DNA of 50,964 nucleotides from the NCBI GenBank assembly GCA_002171515.1, contig NHEP01000076.1, forward strand, positions 1 to 50,964. The letters are read 5' to 3'. A program made the translations under genes and the position numbers. Under the pieces are notes generated by a model. It was given only the letters and a program-made list of their open reading frames with translations, did not search any database and had not been told where the DNA came from. Source of the stretch: a bacterium TMED88 (GTDB taxonomy: Bacteria; Myxococcota_A; UBA9160; UBA4427). Shown here in pieces: positions 33,111-41,899 of the stretch (position 1 is its first letter; every line of letters starts with the position of its first letter).

Positions 33111-33731
33111 ATGCAATGGGTTCGGATCGGGGTCGCGGCGCTTGTCGCCATCGGAATTACCTTCGGGCTTTTCTTCTTTATGCAATTCCTCATCTCCATG
33201 AGTGAGGAACGCGGGGCTGAGTCCAGCAAGGGCCCAGTCATCGAGTTTGTCCGCCTCAAGCGCGATTCTGAACTTCAAACCCGCAAGCGCGAAATGCCGA
33301 AAAAAGAAAAGCCGCCCGAGCCACCTCCGCCCCCGGATTTACAGATGTCGCAAAGCGACGCGCCCTCGGCGGACACTTTGGCCATCGCGGCCCCGGCGAT
33401 TGACGTCAACCCGGACCTCACAGGAGGGCTCAACATCGGGTCGGGGTCCGGTGATTCTGACAGCGTTCCGATTGTCCGTGTTCCACCTCAGTACCCGATG
33501 AGAGCCGCGGAACGGGGCATCGAGGGCTGGGTTCTGCTTGAGTTCACGATCACGGCCAGTGGAACCGTTCGCGACCCTGTTGTGCTCGATGCAAATCCGC
33601 CTCGCATTTTCGATCGCGCTGCCAAGCGGGCCATCAAGAAGTGGAAATACCGCCCTCGGATTGTGGACGGCGTAGCGATCGAGCGTGTCGAACGAAATAA
33701 ACTGACTTTCAAGCTGGACCAAAGCACGTAA
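33111..33731 (+). CDS. tonB: TonB-type energy transducer
   Basis: The 206-residue protein has one N-terminal span (GVAALVAIGITFGLFFFMQF), a short Lys/Pro-rich spacer (KPPEPPPPPD) and a C-terminal TonB domain from about 120: VRVPPQYPMRAAERGIEGWV, LEFTITASGTVRDPVVLDA, and RAAKRAIKKWKYRPRI. The spacer is much shorter than in E. coli TonB, as is usual for the TonB2 type. The DUF3450/TtpC proteins are presumed to make up for this. It starts 6 nt after exbD. No TonB-dependent receptor is encoded in the window, so the transported substrate is unknown. Confidence 0.92.
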   Translation: MQWVRIGVAALVAIGITFGLFFFMQFLISMSEERGAESSKGPVIEFVRLKRDSELQTRKREMPKKEKPPEPPPPPDLQMSQSDAPSADTLAIAAPAIDVNPDLTGGLNIGSGSGDSDSVPIVRVPPQYPMRAAERGIEGWVLLEFTITASGTVRDPVVLDANPPRIFDRAAKRAIKKWKYRPRIVDGVAIERVERNKLTFKLDQST

Positions 33732-33784
33732 TCCCGCTGATTTCATCGACAATCAATCTCACTTTGACCGAAAGGAGGACCCCG

Positions 33785-35041
33785 ATGCGACAACCTTTGC
33801 GTTTCAATCGAATCGCTTCGCTCCTTCTCGCCGTGGCACTCGCTTCACTACTGAGCGCTGGAGCCCTTGCTGCCGAAAAGAAAAAGAGCAGCAAGAAAAA
33901 TTTTATTCCCAGCGAAAGTGTCGGGAAGCGACTCCTAAGAGTCTCCGAGTTCGCCGAGGAAGAGCAGTTCGCTGAAGCCGAATCGTACTTAGAACCCTTG
34001 ACGCAAAAAAAACGACTTAAGAAGTATGATCGGGCTCTTGTTTTTCAGACTTATGGCCTGATGCTCGCGGCTCAAGAGAAATACAAACCCGCAACGGAAG
34101 CCCTCGAGACCTCGCTTGCCGTTGATTATCTCCCTGACTCATCCATGCAGGCGCTCCGTTACAACCTGGCGCAGCTCCATATGGCCAGCGAGAATTTTCC
34201 CCGCTCCATCGAGTTGCTCAACATTTGGATGGACAACGAAGAAGACCCCAACGCCCAATCCGAATTCCTTCTTTCGGCGGCGTACGCCCAAACCGACGCA
34301 TGGGACAAAGCCCTGCCCCATGCGCGAAAGGCCGTAAGCAAGTCCACCAAACCCGTGGAGCAACGGCTCGGGCTTTTGCTCGCTGTGGAATTTCAAAACG
34401 GAAATCTCCTTGAGTCGCTGGATACCCTCAAGCTTTTAGCCACCCATTTCCCAAAGAAACGGTATTTGGTTCAACTGGCTGCCGCCTACTCGGGCCTGGA
34501 GCAAGAAGACAACGCTTTGGCCACCCTTGAGATCGCCGACCTCGAAGGCTGGCTTGATCGAGAGACCGAAATCATCCAGCTCACGCAACGGTATCTCTAC
34601 GCCGAACTCCCGTGGCAAGCGGCCCAAGCGCTCCAACGAGGCATAGACCGAGAAATCGTTGAAGCCAACGCCGACAACCTCGAGCTTCTTGCGAATGCAT
34701 TACTGAGTGCCCGCGAGTACGATGCTGCCTTAGCGCCCCTCACCCGAGCAGCCGAGCTATCTGAAAACGGCAACCTGTTTGTGAGACTGGGTCAGGTGCA
34801 CCTGCAGGTCGAAAACTGGCCCCAAGCAAGAAAGGCCCTTTCCGCAGCCATTGAGAAGGGAGACCTCAAGCAGCCCGGGAATGCCAGCCTGCTTCTCGGC
34901 ATTACAAACTTCAACGAGAAACGCTTGAAGTCCGCACGATCGGCCTTTCGAGCCGCTCTTCAGGAGGAAGAGACCGAGCGCAGTGCTCGCCAATGGCTCC
35001 AGCATGTGGATCGGGCAGAGCGCGAAAGAGCTCAGCTCTAG
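33785..35041 (+). CDS. TPR-repeat periplasmic protein of the TonB2-type operon
   Basis: ATG 33785 follows AAAGGAGG and gives 418 residues with a signal peptide (LLLAVALASLLSAGALAAEK). The mature protein consists of tetratricopeptide-like helical repeats from about 60 to 410: VFQTYGLMLAAQEKYKPATE, ELLANALLSAREYDAALAPL, LGQVHLQVENWPQARKALSA, LLLGITNFNEKRLKSARSAF. A TPR protein closes TonB2 operons in Vibrio and relatives, where it takes part in the transport complex. It follows tonB by 53 nt. It is likely to act as a periplasmic scaffold; partners here are not visible. Confidence 0.88.
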   Translation: MRQPLRFNRIASLLLAVALASLLSAGALAAEKKKSSKKNFIPSESVGKRLLRVSEFAEEEQFAEAESYLEPLTQKKRLKKYDRALVFQTYGLMLAAQEKYKPATEALETSLAVDYLPDSSMQALRYNLAQLHMASENFPRSIELLNIWMDNEEDPNAQSEFLLSAAYAQTDAWDKALPHARKAVSKSTKPVEQRLGLLLAVEFQNGNLLESLDTLKLLATHFPKKRYLVQLAAAYSGLEQEDNALATLEIADLEGWLDRETEIIQLTQRYLYAELPWQAAQALQRGIDREIVEANADNLELLANALLSAREYDAALAPLTRAAELSENGNLFVRLGQVHLQVENWPQARKALSAAIEKGDLKQPGNASLLLGITNFNEKRLKSARSAFRAALQEEETERSARQWLQHVDRAERERAQL

Positions 35042-35069
35042 CTGGAGGGGAGCTTCTGGGGATCCCACC

Positions 35070-36014
35070 ATGACGGCCGCCCCGTTTCAAAAAGGATTGA
35101 GCGATCTCGGTCACGGCAGTTGGGCATATCTGCAGCCCGACGGATCCTGGGGCTACAGCAACGCGGGCCTGATCACCGATTCCGGCGAGTCCCTCTTAGT
35201 CGATACCCTTTTCGACCTCCCACTGACCCAAGCCATGCTCACAGCCATGGCCGACGCGACACCCGCAGCCCGGAACATCGACGTATTGGTCAACACTCAT
35301 GCAAATGGCGACCACTGCTACGGCAACCAACTCGTCCAGGGTGCTCGAATTATCGCTTCTCAAGCGAGCGCCGAGGAAATGGATGCCGTACCCCCTGCCA
35401 TGATGGCCGAAATGATTCGCCGAGCCGACGAACTCGGCGTGGCGGGTCAATACTTCCGAAAAAGCTTCGGTGCCTTCGAATTCGAAGGCATCACACCCAC
35501 CCCGCCCACCGAAACCTTCGAGCGACAATGCCGGGTCAAAGTAGGAGACAAATCGGTCGAACTGATTGAGGTCGGGCCCGCCCACACCCGCGGAGACATT
35601 CTCGTTCATGTCCCTGAGGATGATGTTGTTTTTACAGGAGACATCCTCTTTATCGATGGAACGCCCATCCTCTGGGAGGGGCCGATTTCTAATTGGATCG
35701 ACGCCTGCGATCGCATCCTCGCCATGAAGCCAAGAGTCATTGTCCCAGGTCATGGCCCCCTGACGGATCTGAATGGAGTGCGGGGCGTTCGCGACTATCT
35801 AGGATTCATCCGCGACGAGGCTCGCGAGCGATTCGACGCTGGCCTGTCCGCCAGCGAGGCAGCCCAAGACATTGCCCTGGGGCGCTATTCATCTTGGCTC
35901 GACTCCGAGCGAATCGTCATCAACGTTCAAACGCTCTACTCAGAGTTCGATCCCAAAACCCCACAAGCCAATCTCGTGGAACTCTTCGGCCTCATGGGCG
36001 AGATCGCCACTTAA
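35070..36014 (+). CDS. MBL-fold metallohydrolase
   Basis: ATG 35070 gives 314 residues; a GGGGA-containing region lies upstream. The zinc motif reads NTHANGDHCYGNQ at 75-87: His77, Asp81, His82 are present, but the middle His of HxHxDH is Asn79. This N-variant is common in one MBL subgroup. Further metal residues are in VGPAHTRGDILVHVPEDD, FTGDILFIDG and PGHGPLTD. The substrate of this group is mostly unknown (quinoprotein-relay and lactonase-like members occur). No signal peptide is visible. It starts 28 nt after the TPR gene on the same strand and may be transcribed with the TonB2 operon, though a functional link is not evident. Confidence 0.85.
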   Translation: MTAAPFQKGLSDLGHGSWAYLQPDGSWGYSNAGLITDSGESLLVDTLFDLPLTQAMLTAMADATPAARNIDVLVNTHANGDHCYGNQLVQGARIIASQASAEEMDAVPPAMMAEMIRRADELGVAGQYFRKSFGAFEFEGITPTPPTETFERQCRVKVGDKSVELIEVGPAHTRGDILVHVPEDDVVFTGDILFIDGTPILWEGPISNWIDACDRILAMKPRVIVPGHGPLTDLNGVRGVRDYLGFIRDEARERFDAGLSASEAAQDIALGRYSSWLDSERIVINVQTLYSEFDPKTPQANLVELFGLMGEIAT

Positions 36015-36080
36015 ACGAGAGGCACCCTCGGTAGCCCTGGTGGGGTTCAACCCTTCATCAGGACGCAAGGGGCGCTGGGA

Positions 36081-39000
36081 TCAATCGGGTGCTCCGGCGG
36101 CCACAGAACGGAGAGTCTCGATTCGTTCGGTCTGAAGAACGCGCTCGCACGTCACGTCGATACCCGGTCGCCATAATCCGCTGGCGGGCAAGTCGATCCC
36201 GGCCGTCTCCATCGCGCGATCCGCAGCCCGTCGTGCCTGGACGACCGCGTTCCCCAAGCCTGGAAGAATTCGATTCAAGGGCATCAGCGCGCGATCGACC
36301 AGCCCTTGAGCCGCTCCGGCGGCGGTCACCAGAGGCGCAGGGTTGATGCTGGGGTCGGTCAGACTGCCCTGAACGCGGACCGAAGTGGCCACGCTGCCGG
36401 GAATCGGGTCCTTAAACACCGGCGTCAACATGACCTGTATCTCCTCTCTCGCCATATCGATGTCCCCCGCCCCGAGCACCTGCTTGTCCTCTGTGTCGAA
36501 AAGCACGGTTTCCAGAGCCACAAGGCCGTTGCGCGCCGAGGCATCCACAATCAAACATTCAACCGGTTCGAATTCTCCTGCTTTGACCCGTCGAGCCGTC
36601 TCCGTCCCGAGATCCAGCTGTAACGCATGGCTGTATCGACGCGAGAGCCCTCCCGCGCGCCCGTAGAAGAAAAGATCTCCACCCAGATTCGCCCCCAATT
36701 CTCTGGCGGTCACGCCGCGCGAGGCGATATCGGCCACGACTTGAGCCGTTCCATCTGCGAAGGGTTTCTCGACAAACTGCGCCAAAACACGATCGATCCG
36801 GATTCCGTCCGCCTTGAGATGAAGATCAACCTCGGCCGGGACATTTCGGGCGTCGACCCGAAGGTTGGCATTCAACAGCCCACCTTCATACGTGAGACCC
36901 AGATCACGCACATTCAGGACACCTTCCCGAAGTCGACCCCAAAGTCTGAAATCAGTCACCTCAAGCCCCTCACGGCCGACCAATTCGTCAATTTCGAGAA
37001 CCAGATCTCCATCGACTTCGAGCAAGTCCTCAAACGGAATTACCTGATCGACCCACCCTGAACCCTCGGTCGATTCAGTCGCAGGGTCATTTGGGCTGAG
37101 ACCGAGATCCCGCAGATGAAACCGATCGCCCAGAAAGTTGGCCGTCACGTGGGACCTCTCTTGCTGGGGCTCCACGCGAAAAACACCGCCCAAGCGGCTT
37201 TCGCCCAACAGGAGGCGAAGATCGTGGCCATTGAGGGCTTCGCCATCCGCATGCACCTCAGCACTGAACTCGAAGGGCCCCACAGCGGGCAGCGATCGCC
37301 CAAGCATATCCCCCACAACCGCTAGGCTTTCCGCGCTCACGGCCGCAAAAAGCTCAGCCCCCACCACTGTATCCCGCATCGGCATATCGCCACTCAGCCC
37401 CAACGAGAGGCGTCCCGGTGTTCCGGCAACAGCTTGCATGTTGTGAAAAACGATTTGGTCCGCATCCCCAACCATTTGCCCGGTAAGCCTCAGGCGTTCC
37501 AACCCCAGCAAGGGAACATTGGCTCTCTGCATCAGGGGGCCCAGGTCATCACTCCCTGCTTCGACCTCGAATCCAATGCCACGAGGCTCGGGCACCAGAG
37601 ACCGAATCCCACCGGTGGCGCGGAACCAGTCGACGTCGTCATGCCCTGCCTTCACTTCGACCGAATCAAGCGTCCAATCCTTGTCTCGCCCTTTCAGATG
37701 GCCCCTCACCTCGGCGGGACCAATCGCCATCACGAGCTGCTGAAGCCGGAGGTCAGGACGCCCCAGGCGCACGATGGGTTCGCCCGGTCGCAGCGAGGCC
37801 ACGACCTCCTCGATCACCTGAGCGACCTCTCCCGCACGGGGCGCATCCACTTCTAGCCAAAGATCGCCCGCCCATTTTTTCCGGACTCGTCGGACATCCC
37901 CGTCGATCTTCAGCGCGTATCCATCTATGTGCTTCGCTTCGACACTCACACCCTCGAAGGCGATCGACGGCCATTGGCCGCGCAGCCAACCGGTCCCCGA
38001 TGCAGAGCCCGCCTGAGGGTGAGGAATTCTCAACCGACCCGTCACACCTGCGAGATCAGATGTTTTCATTGTCAGGGCGAGGTCGATTTGTTTGACTTTC
38101 ACGAGATCGCCGATGCGACCGCGGCCTTCCAAAGACCCGGTCCCCGGACCGGCAATCCGGACAAAGGCATCCTCGAAACGAACCGCCCCGTCGCCCCCCA
38201 AGAGCCGGCCGGTAAAGTCAAAAGCGCCAATCCCCTTGAGCCTCAGCTTCGGATCCATTGAAACCAGATCCCTGAGTTGGCCAAAATCGTCCAGGTGGCC
38301 AGAAAGCTGAAGATCGACGCGCGCACGCCTGCGGGGATCGTCTACACCGCCAGAGGCCACCAAGGAAAGTGGACCCAAAGTCGCCATCGCCTGCAGGTCG
38401 ATGTGCGACCAATCTCCGAGCAAGACCCGCGGTTTCAGGTCCTCCGTCACGACAGACGCCTCGAATGTGAACGGGTCATCCTGAATGTGACCATACGCAC
38501 TCAGGAGGAGCCGTTGGCCACCTTGACGAGCATCGAGATCCAACCATTCAATGCCCATCTCAAATGACCAATCGGACATAGCCGTCTCGTACGTCACCCG
38601 GGCATCCTCGACGAGGACGTCTTCAAGAATCACGGCATTCAAGCCTGCCGGGCCCGAGGGCGATGCGCGCTCCCGCCGGATCTGCCAATTCCCGACGCCC
38701 TCCTGATCGCGTCTCAATTCCAAAAGCAGGCCCGAAGCCCTCACCTGTCGGATGACAACGCGCCGTTCGCTCAGCGACCGCGGCAGATCCGCCTCGAAGG
38801 CCACGGCATCGAGGCGACCCAGAGGCGTTGTGGTCTCACCCGCCGGATAAATAGTGACTTGAGACACCACGACTTCCGGGCGCCATCCCCACTCAAAACG
38901 GAGAGGAGCCTCAATGCGAACATCCAGCCCCAAAGCGCCCGCCAGGGCTCGCTCCAATTCGTCGCGACCGCCGTCAAAATCGACCAAACGGACGACGACG

Positions 39001-39119
39001 AACGAAGCCAGAGCGAGAACAAGCGAAGCCAAAAGAAGCACCAGAAACGTCCGGCGCACCACTTTCTGCAAGGACGGCGCCCCCCTTAGCCACTGCCTCC
39101 CCTGCAGCGCCGACCCCAT
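36081..39119 (-). CDS. AsmA-like envelope protein
   Basis: I chose ATG 39119 (1012 residues) with GAGG nine bases upstream; an upstream start adds nine residues. It has one N-terminal membrane span (TFLVLLLASLVLALASFVVV) and then a very long periplasmic body of repeated beta strands. The N-terminal AsmA pattern is clear: LERALAGALGLDVRIEAPLR and LGRLDAVAFEADLPRSL. The C-terminal AsmA domain includes GVTARELGANLGGDLFFYGR, LVALETVLFDTEDKQVLGAG, DIDMAREEIQVMLTPVFKDP, then VQGSLTDPSINPAPL. Related proteins (AsmA, TamB, YhdP) form a bridge moving phospholipid to the outer membrane. It is divergent from the hydrolase gene with a 183-bp gap. Confidence 0.88.
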   Translation of the reverse strand: MGSALQGRQWLRGAPSLQKVVRRTFLVLLLASLVLALASFVVVRLVDFDGGRDELERALAGALGLDVRIEAPLRFEWGWRPEVVVSQVTIYPAGETTTPLGRLDAVAFEADLPRSLSERRVVIRQVRASGLLLELRRDQEGVGNWQIRRERASPSGPAGLNAVILEDVLVEDARVTYETAMSDWSFEMGIEWLDLDARQGGQRLLLSAYGHIQDDPFTFEASVVTEDLKPRVLLGDWSHIDLQAMATLGPLSLVASGGVDDPRRRARVDLQLSGHLDDFGQLRDLVSMDPKLRLKGIGAFDFTGRLLGGDGAVRFEDAFVRIAGPGTGSLEGRGRIGDLVKVKQIDLALTMKTSDLAGVTGRLRIPHPQAGSASGTGWLRGQWPSIAFEGVSVEAKHIDGYALKIDGDVRRVRKKWAGDLWLEVDAPRAGEVAQVIEEVVASLRPGEPIVRLGRPDLRLQQLVMAIGPAEVRGHLKGRDKDWTLDSVEVKAGHDDVDWFRATGGIRSLVPEPRGIGFEVEAGSDDLGPLMQRANVPLLGLERLRLTGQMVGDADQIVFHNMQAVAGTPGRLSLGLSGDMPMRDTVVGAELFAAVSAESLAVVGDMLGRSLPAVGPFEFSAEVHADGEALNGHDLRLLLGESRLGGVFRVEPQQERSHVTANFLGDRFHLRDLGLSPNDPATESTEGSGWVDQVIPFEDLLEVDGDLVLEIDELVGREGLEVTDFRLWGRLREGVLNVRDLGLTYEGGLLNANLRVDARNVPAEVDLHLKADGIRIDRVLAQFVEKPFADGTAQVVADIASRGVTARELGANLGGDLFFYGRAGGLSRRYSHALQLDLGTETARRVKAGEFEPVECLIVDASARNGLVALETVLFDTEDKQVLGAGDIDMAREEIQVMLTPVFKDPIPGSVATSVRVQGSLTDPSINPAPLVTAAGAAQGLVDRALMPLNRILPGLGNAVVQARRAADRAMETAGIDLPASGLWRPGIDVTCERVLQTERIETLRSVAAGAPD

Positions 39120-39302
39120 TGTGACATACCTCCGCGGGGGCCCCACATTTGGGCTCGACCCAGCGGGGGACCCAGTATCGAACCGCCTTTTACCCGAGGG
39201 GCCGCCGATTACCTGGTCTCACAAGCCCGCTAAGGTCCACCCCACACGTTTGCCACGGCCCTTGAATGCACGCGGGTCATCGAGTCCAAGGAGGCACCGT
39301 CC

Positions 39303-40586
39303 ATGCTTCTCGTCAGCCAAACCTATTGGGACGGAGCGCCATTCAACTTCAAGAGACCTCCGGAAAATGTTCGGGTCGAGCCCCTTCTGCTCCGATCACA
39401 GGACCGCCGGGAGTTCACCGCGCTCTGGTGGACGCCTGAGGGGCAGCCGGCGCCGCGAATCGCCGTCATCGCGATGCACCCCCGAGTTGATTTTTCCCGG
39501 CACTACAGTTTTCCCCGGCTGCTGGAAGCGGGAATTGGCTGTCTCGGTGCGAACACTCGAAATCCGAACAACGACACGGACACGGTCCATGAATCGATCC
39601 TGCTCGATGTGGCGGCCTGCATCCATCGCCTCAGAGAAATCGGCGTCCAGAAAGTCGTTTTGCTGGGAAACTCCGGAGGGGGATCATTGTTTGCCTTCTA
39701 TCAGGCCCAAGCCCGGCGCCCAGCCACCCAAAGAGTCCGCCAAACCCCCGCCGGCGCAGCCACTCGACTTGAACAATCTTCGCTCAGTCCGGCGGACGGA
39801 ATGATCTACGTCTCCGCCCACAAGGGTGAAGGTCGCGTGATGAACGAATGTATCGACCCGGCTGTCGTCGATGAACGGGATCCGCTGATCAGCGAGCCCT
39901 CTCTCGACATGTACGACCCAGCCAACGGCTTTCGTCCCGCACCGGAATGGTCTCAGTACTCACCCGAGTTTGTCATGCGCTATAGGGCAGCGCAGATTGA
40001 TCGAGTGAAGAGACTCGATTGCCTCGCCCGAGATGCCGTGAGCCAGACCGTCTCGGCAGAAAATCTTCACGCCGACCCTGACTTTGAAAAAAGAAGCGCC
40101 CGTGAGCAGCGATCCATTCTTCTTCGAGAAGCATTTGAGCCCGTGATGGTCATCTACCGAACGATGGCGAACCTCCACTATGTTGATCGCAGACTTGACC
40201 CGTCGCCCCGGGAATATGGCTCGCTACTCAGCGATCGCCCCGACCTCATGAACATGGCCTTGATGGGCTTCGCGCGTCTCTGTACTCCCCGCGCGTGGCT
40301 CTCCACGTGGTCTGGACTCACCTCTCGAGCCGATATGACCCAGACCCTGCCTGAAATCATGGAACCGACCCTGCTCGTGCACGCAGGCCGGGACCGGGAA
40401 ATCTACCCGGAAACCGATGCCCAGCCGCTCTACCAGGCCGTTGCGGCTCCAGACCGCACATTTCTGGATTTCGAGAACGCACGCCACTACTTCGAACCGG
40501 ACCTTGGATCCCAGACCGCCCCAGCAGTCGAGGCCCTCATGGACGCCCTCGTGCCGTGGATCCAGGAGCGCTTTGGCACCGGCTAA
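39303..40586 (+). CDS. Alpha/beta hydrolase
   Basis: The 427-residue protein starts at ATG 39303 behind GGAGG. Near residue 50 a core strand (RIAVIAMHPRVDFSRHYSFP) is followed by LGANTRNPNNDTDTVHE and a nucleophile elbow LGNSGGGSLF with Ser124. A later strand LLVHAGRDREIYPETDAQPL supplies the acid, and HYFEPDLG the catalytic His. A long lid of about 180 residues lies between the elbow and the acid strand, which sets it apart from typical short hydrolases. No signal peptide. It may act on esters or thioesters; context gives no substrate. It is followed by a 446-nt noncoding gap with a minus-strand terminator. Confidence 0.8.
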   Translation: MLLVSQTYWDGAPFNFKRPPENVRVEPLLLRSQDRREFTALWWTPEGQPAPRIAVIAMHPRVDFSRHYSFPRLLEAGIGCLGANTRNPNNDTDTVHESILLDVAACIHRLREIGVQKVVLLGNSGGGSLFAFYQAQARRPATQRVRQTPAGAATRLEQSSLSPADGMIYVSAHKGEGRVMNECIDPAVVDERDPLISEPSLDMYDPANGFRPAPEWSQYSPEFVMRYRAAQIDRVKRLDCLARDAVSQTVSAENLHADPDFEKRSAREQRSILLREAFEPVMVIYRTMANLHYVDRRLDPSPREYGSLLSDRPDLMNMALMGFARLCTPRAWLSTWSGLTSRADMTQTLPEIMEPTLLVHAGRDREIYPETDAQPLYQAVAAPDRTFLDFENARHYFEPDLGSQTAPAVEALMDALVPWIQERFGTG

Positions 40587-41032
40587 TTGCACCCTGGGTT
40601 GATTTCTTCTGCTCGCAGCAGAGCAGAGGGGCAGAAAACACCCGTTGATTGAAAAAAAAGCGCCCGGGGGAGTGATGGGATCTCCGCCCGGGCGCTGAGC
40701 CGTTCTTTCTGCCATGGCGCTCAACGTGGCGCTCGACAGCGAGGATGCAGTCCCTATTCCATTGGGGGGAACGAGGGTCTTCTCACCGCGTGCTTGCGCG
40801 AGTGCGCTCGTCACGAAGGCGCTGGGACCGAACGGCAGGTCCAGTTCGAATGTGCCCCGAAGCCGAGCCCTTTGCAAGCAAAAAAACGGAACCGCACTCG
40901 CCCCCGGCCAATCCCTTTCCTCCTGAGAAAAAAGCTGGGAAGGCCGAGGCCGATCCCGCAGGGGACCTGGTATTCTGGATACCGCTGGCCCACTCAACGG
41001 ACTCGCTGCGCAAAAAGAAGTAGCGTCGCGAC
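40587..41032. other. Noncoding gap of 446 nt, possible minus-strand small RNA locus
   Basis: No convincing gene lies here on either strand. On the minus strand there is a strong intrinsic terminator (40652-40696) with no coding gene behind it. Frames on that strand run through the terminator or are short and lack protein-like features. A palindrome GGTATTCTGGATACC at 40969-40983 could be an operator near the methyltransferase start. A transcript from about 40980 down to 40650 would be about 300 nt and could be a noncoding RNA. I recognise no 6S, SRP, RNase P or tmRNA core. Confidence 0.4.
40652..40696 (-). terminator. Strong intrinsic terminator on the minus strand
   Basis: AGCGCCCGGG (40659-40668) pairs perfectly over 10 bp with CCCGGGCGCT (40687-40696). 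Read on the minus strand the 3' arm runs directly into eight T residues (A-run 40652-40659 on the plus strand). The loop is 18 nt and can extend the stem by two more pairs around a bulge. On the plus strand there is no T-run after the stem, so it serves minus-strand transcription. No gene ends here on that strand. Confidence 0.85.
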
Positions 41033-41890
41033 GTGAAAATTCAGACGCTCGTCAACCGTCCAGCCATGATTCCATTCGCACCGGGCAGAGGACTCCCCTG
41101 GAACGACCCTGCATTCAGCCGCCGCGTGCTCGATGTCCACCTTTCCCAGGATCATGATCGTGCCAGCCGTCGTTCCGACATCATTGATCGACAGGTGGCC
41201 TGGCTTCATGAGACGCTGCTCGACGGAAGACCGGGCAAAGTCCTCGATCTCGCTTGCGGTCCAGGTTTTTACACACAGCGTCTGGCCCAAAGAGGCCATC
41301 AATGTACTGGCCTCGACTTTTCCCCCGCGGCCATTCAATATGCGCGACACCAGGCGAGCCAAGAGAGTGGAAGGAGCCACTACCGAGAGGTGGATGTACG
41401 GGCTGCCGAATTCGGATCTGGTTTCGACCTTATCCTGATGCTCTTTGGCGAATTCAATACGTTCGCACCCGGCGAGGCCATCGAGCTGCTCAAGCGAATC
41501 CAAGGCGCCCTGGCCCCATCCGGCCAACTTCTGGTCGAGCTCCAATTCGCAGAAGATATCCGTGCCTGCGGCGAAAGTTCGCCAGATTGGTCGGTGGAAT
41601 CCGACGGTCCGTTTGCCGAAGGTCCCTACCTCCTGCTCCACGAGAGCCAGTGGCACACCGAACAACGAGTCACGACCGAACGATTCTGGGTCCTCCCAGA
41701 TCGAAGCGAAGCCCAGATTTACACGCTCGATACCCAAGCCTATTCCGACGAGGCGCTTGAAAAACTCTTCGTACAGGTCGGCCTCTCGATTACGGGACGC
41801 TACGAGTCAATGACCTCGACTGCGGAGAGCGAAGTTGACCTGTTTGCGGTCACCGGAGCCTCGATCTCTTCTTTGGCCAAAACGTCTTAG
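41033..41890 (+). CDS. Class I SAM-dependent methyltransferase
   Basis: The longest sensible form starts at GTG 41033 (285 residues); ATG 41066 is a possible alternative. The SAM motif I is VLDLACGPGFYTQRLAQRGH at about residues 70-89, motif II-like GLDFSPAAIQYAR, followed by YREVDVRAAEFGSGFDLILM and ELLKRIQGALAPSGQLLVEL. The lead-in with WNDPAFSRRVLDVHLSQDHD is typical of one family of uncharacterised methyltransferases. A C-terminal beta portion (TERFWVLPDRSEAQIYTLDT, YSDEALEKLFVQVGL) completes the fold. The substrate is unknown. The MFS gene starts 9 nt after its stop, so they may be co-transcribed. Confidence 0.87.
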   Translation: MKIQTLVNRPAMIPFAPGRGLPWNDPAFSRRVLDVHLSQDHDRASRRSDIIDRQVAWLHETLLDGRPGKVLDLACGPGFYTQRLAQRGHQCTGLDFSPAAIQYARHQASQESGRSHYREVDVRAAEFGSGFDLILMLFGEFNTFAPGEAIELLKRIQGALAPSGQLLVELQFAEDIRACGESSPDWSVESDGPFAEGPYLLLHESQWHTEQRVTTERFWVLPDRSEAQIYTLDTQAYSDEALEKLFVQVGLSITGRYESMTSTAESEVDLFAVTGASISSLAKTS

Positions 41891-41899
41891 AATAGTCCG

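Noticed and set aside
40835..40860. tRNA T-arm-like GTTCGAAT
   Set aside because: The flanking five bases do not pair on either strand and no acceptor or anticodon arm can be built around it.
40224..40997. Long minus-strand frame across the 40587-41032 gap
   Set aside because: It runs straight through the strong terminator at 40652-40696 and continues antisense into the alpha/beta hydrolase gene. Its composition is low-complexity and it lacks a ribosome site.
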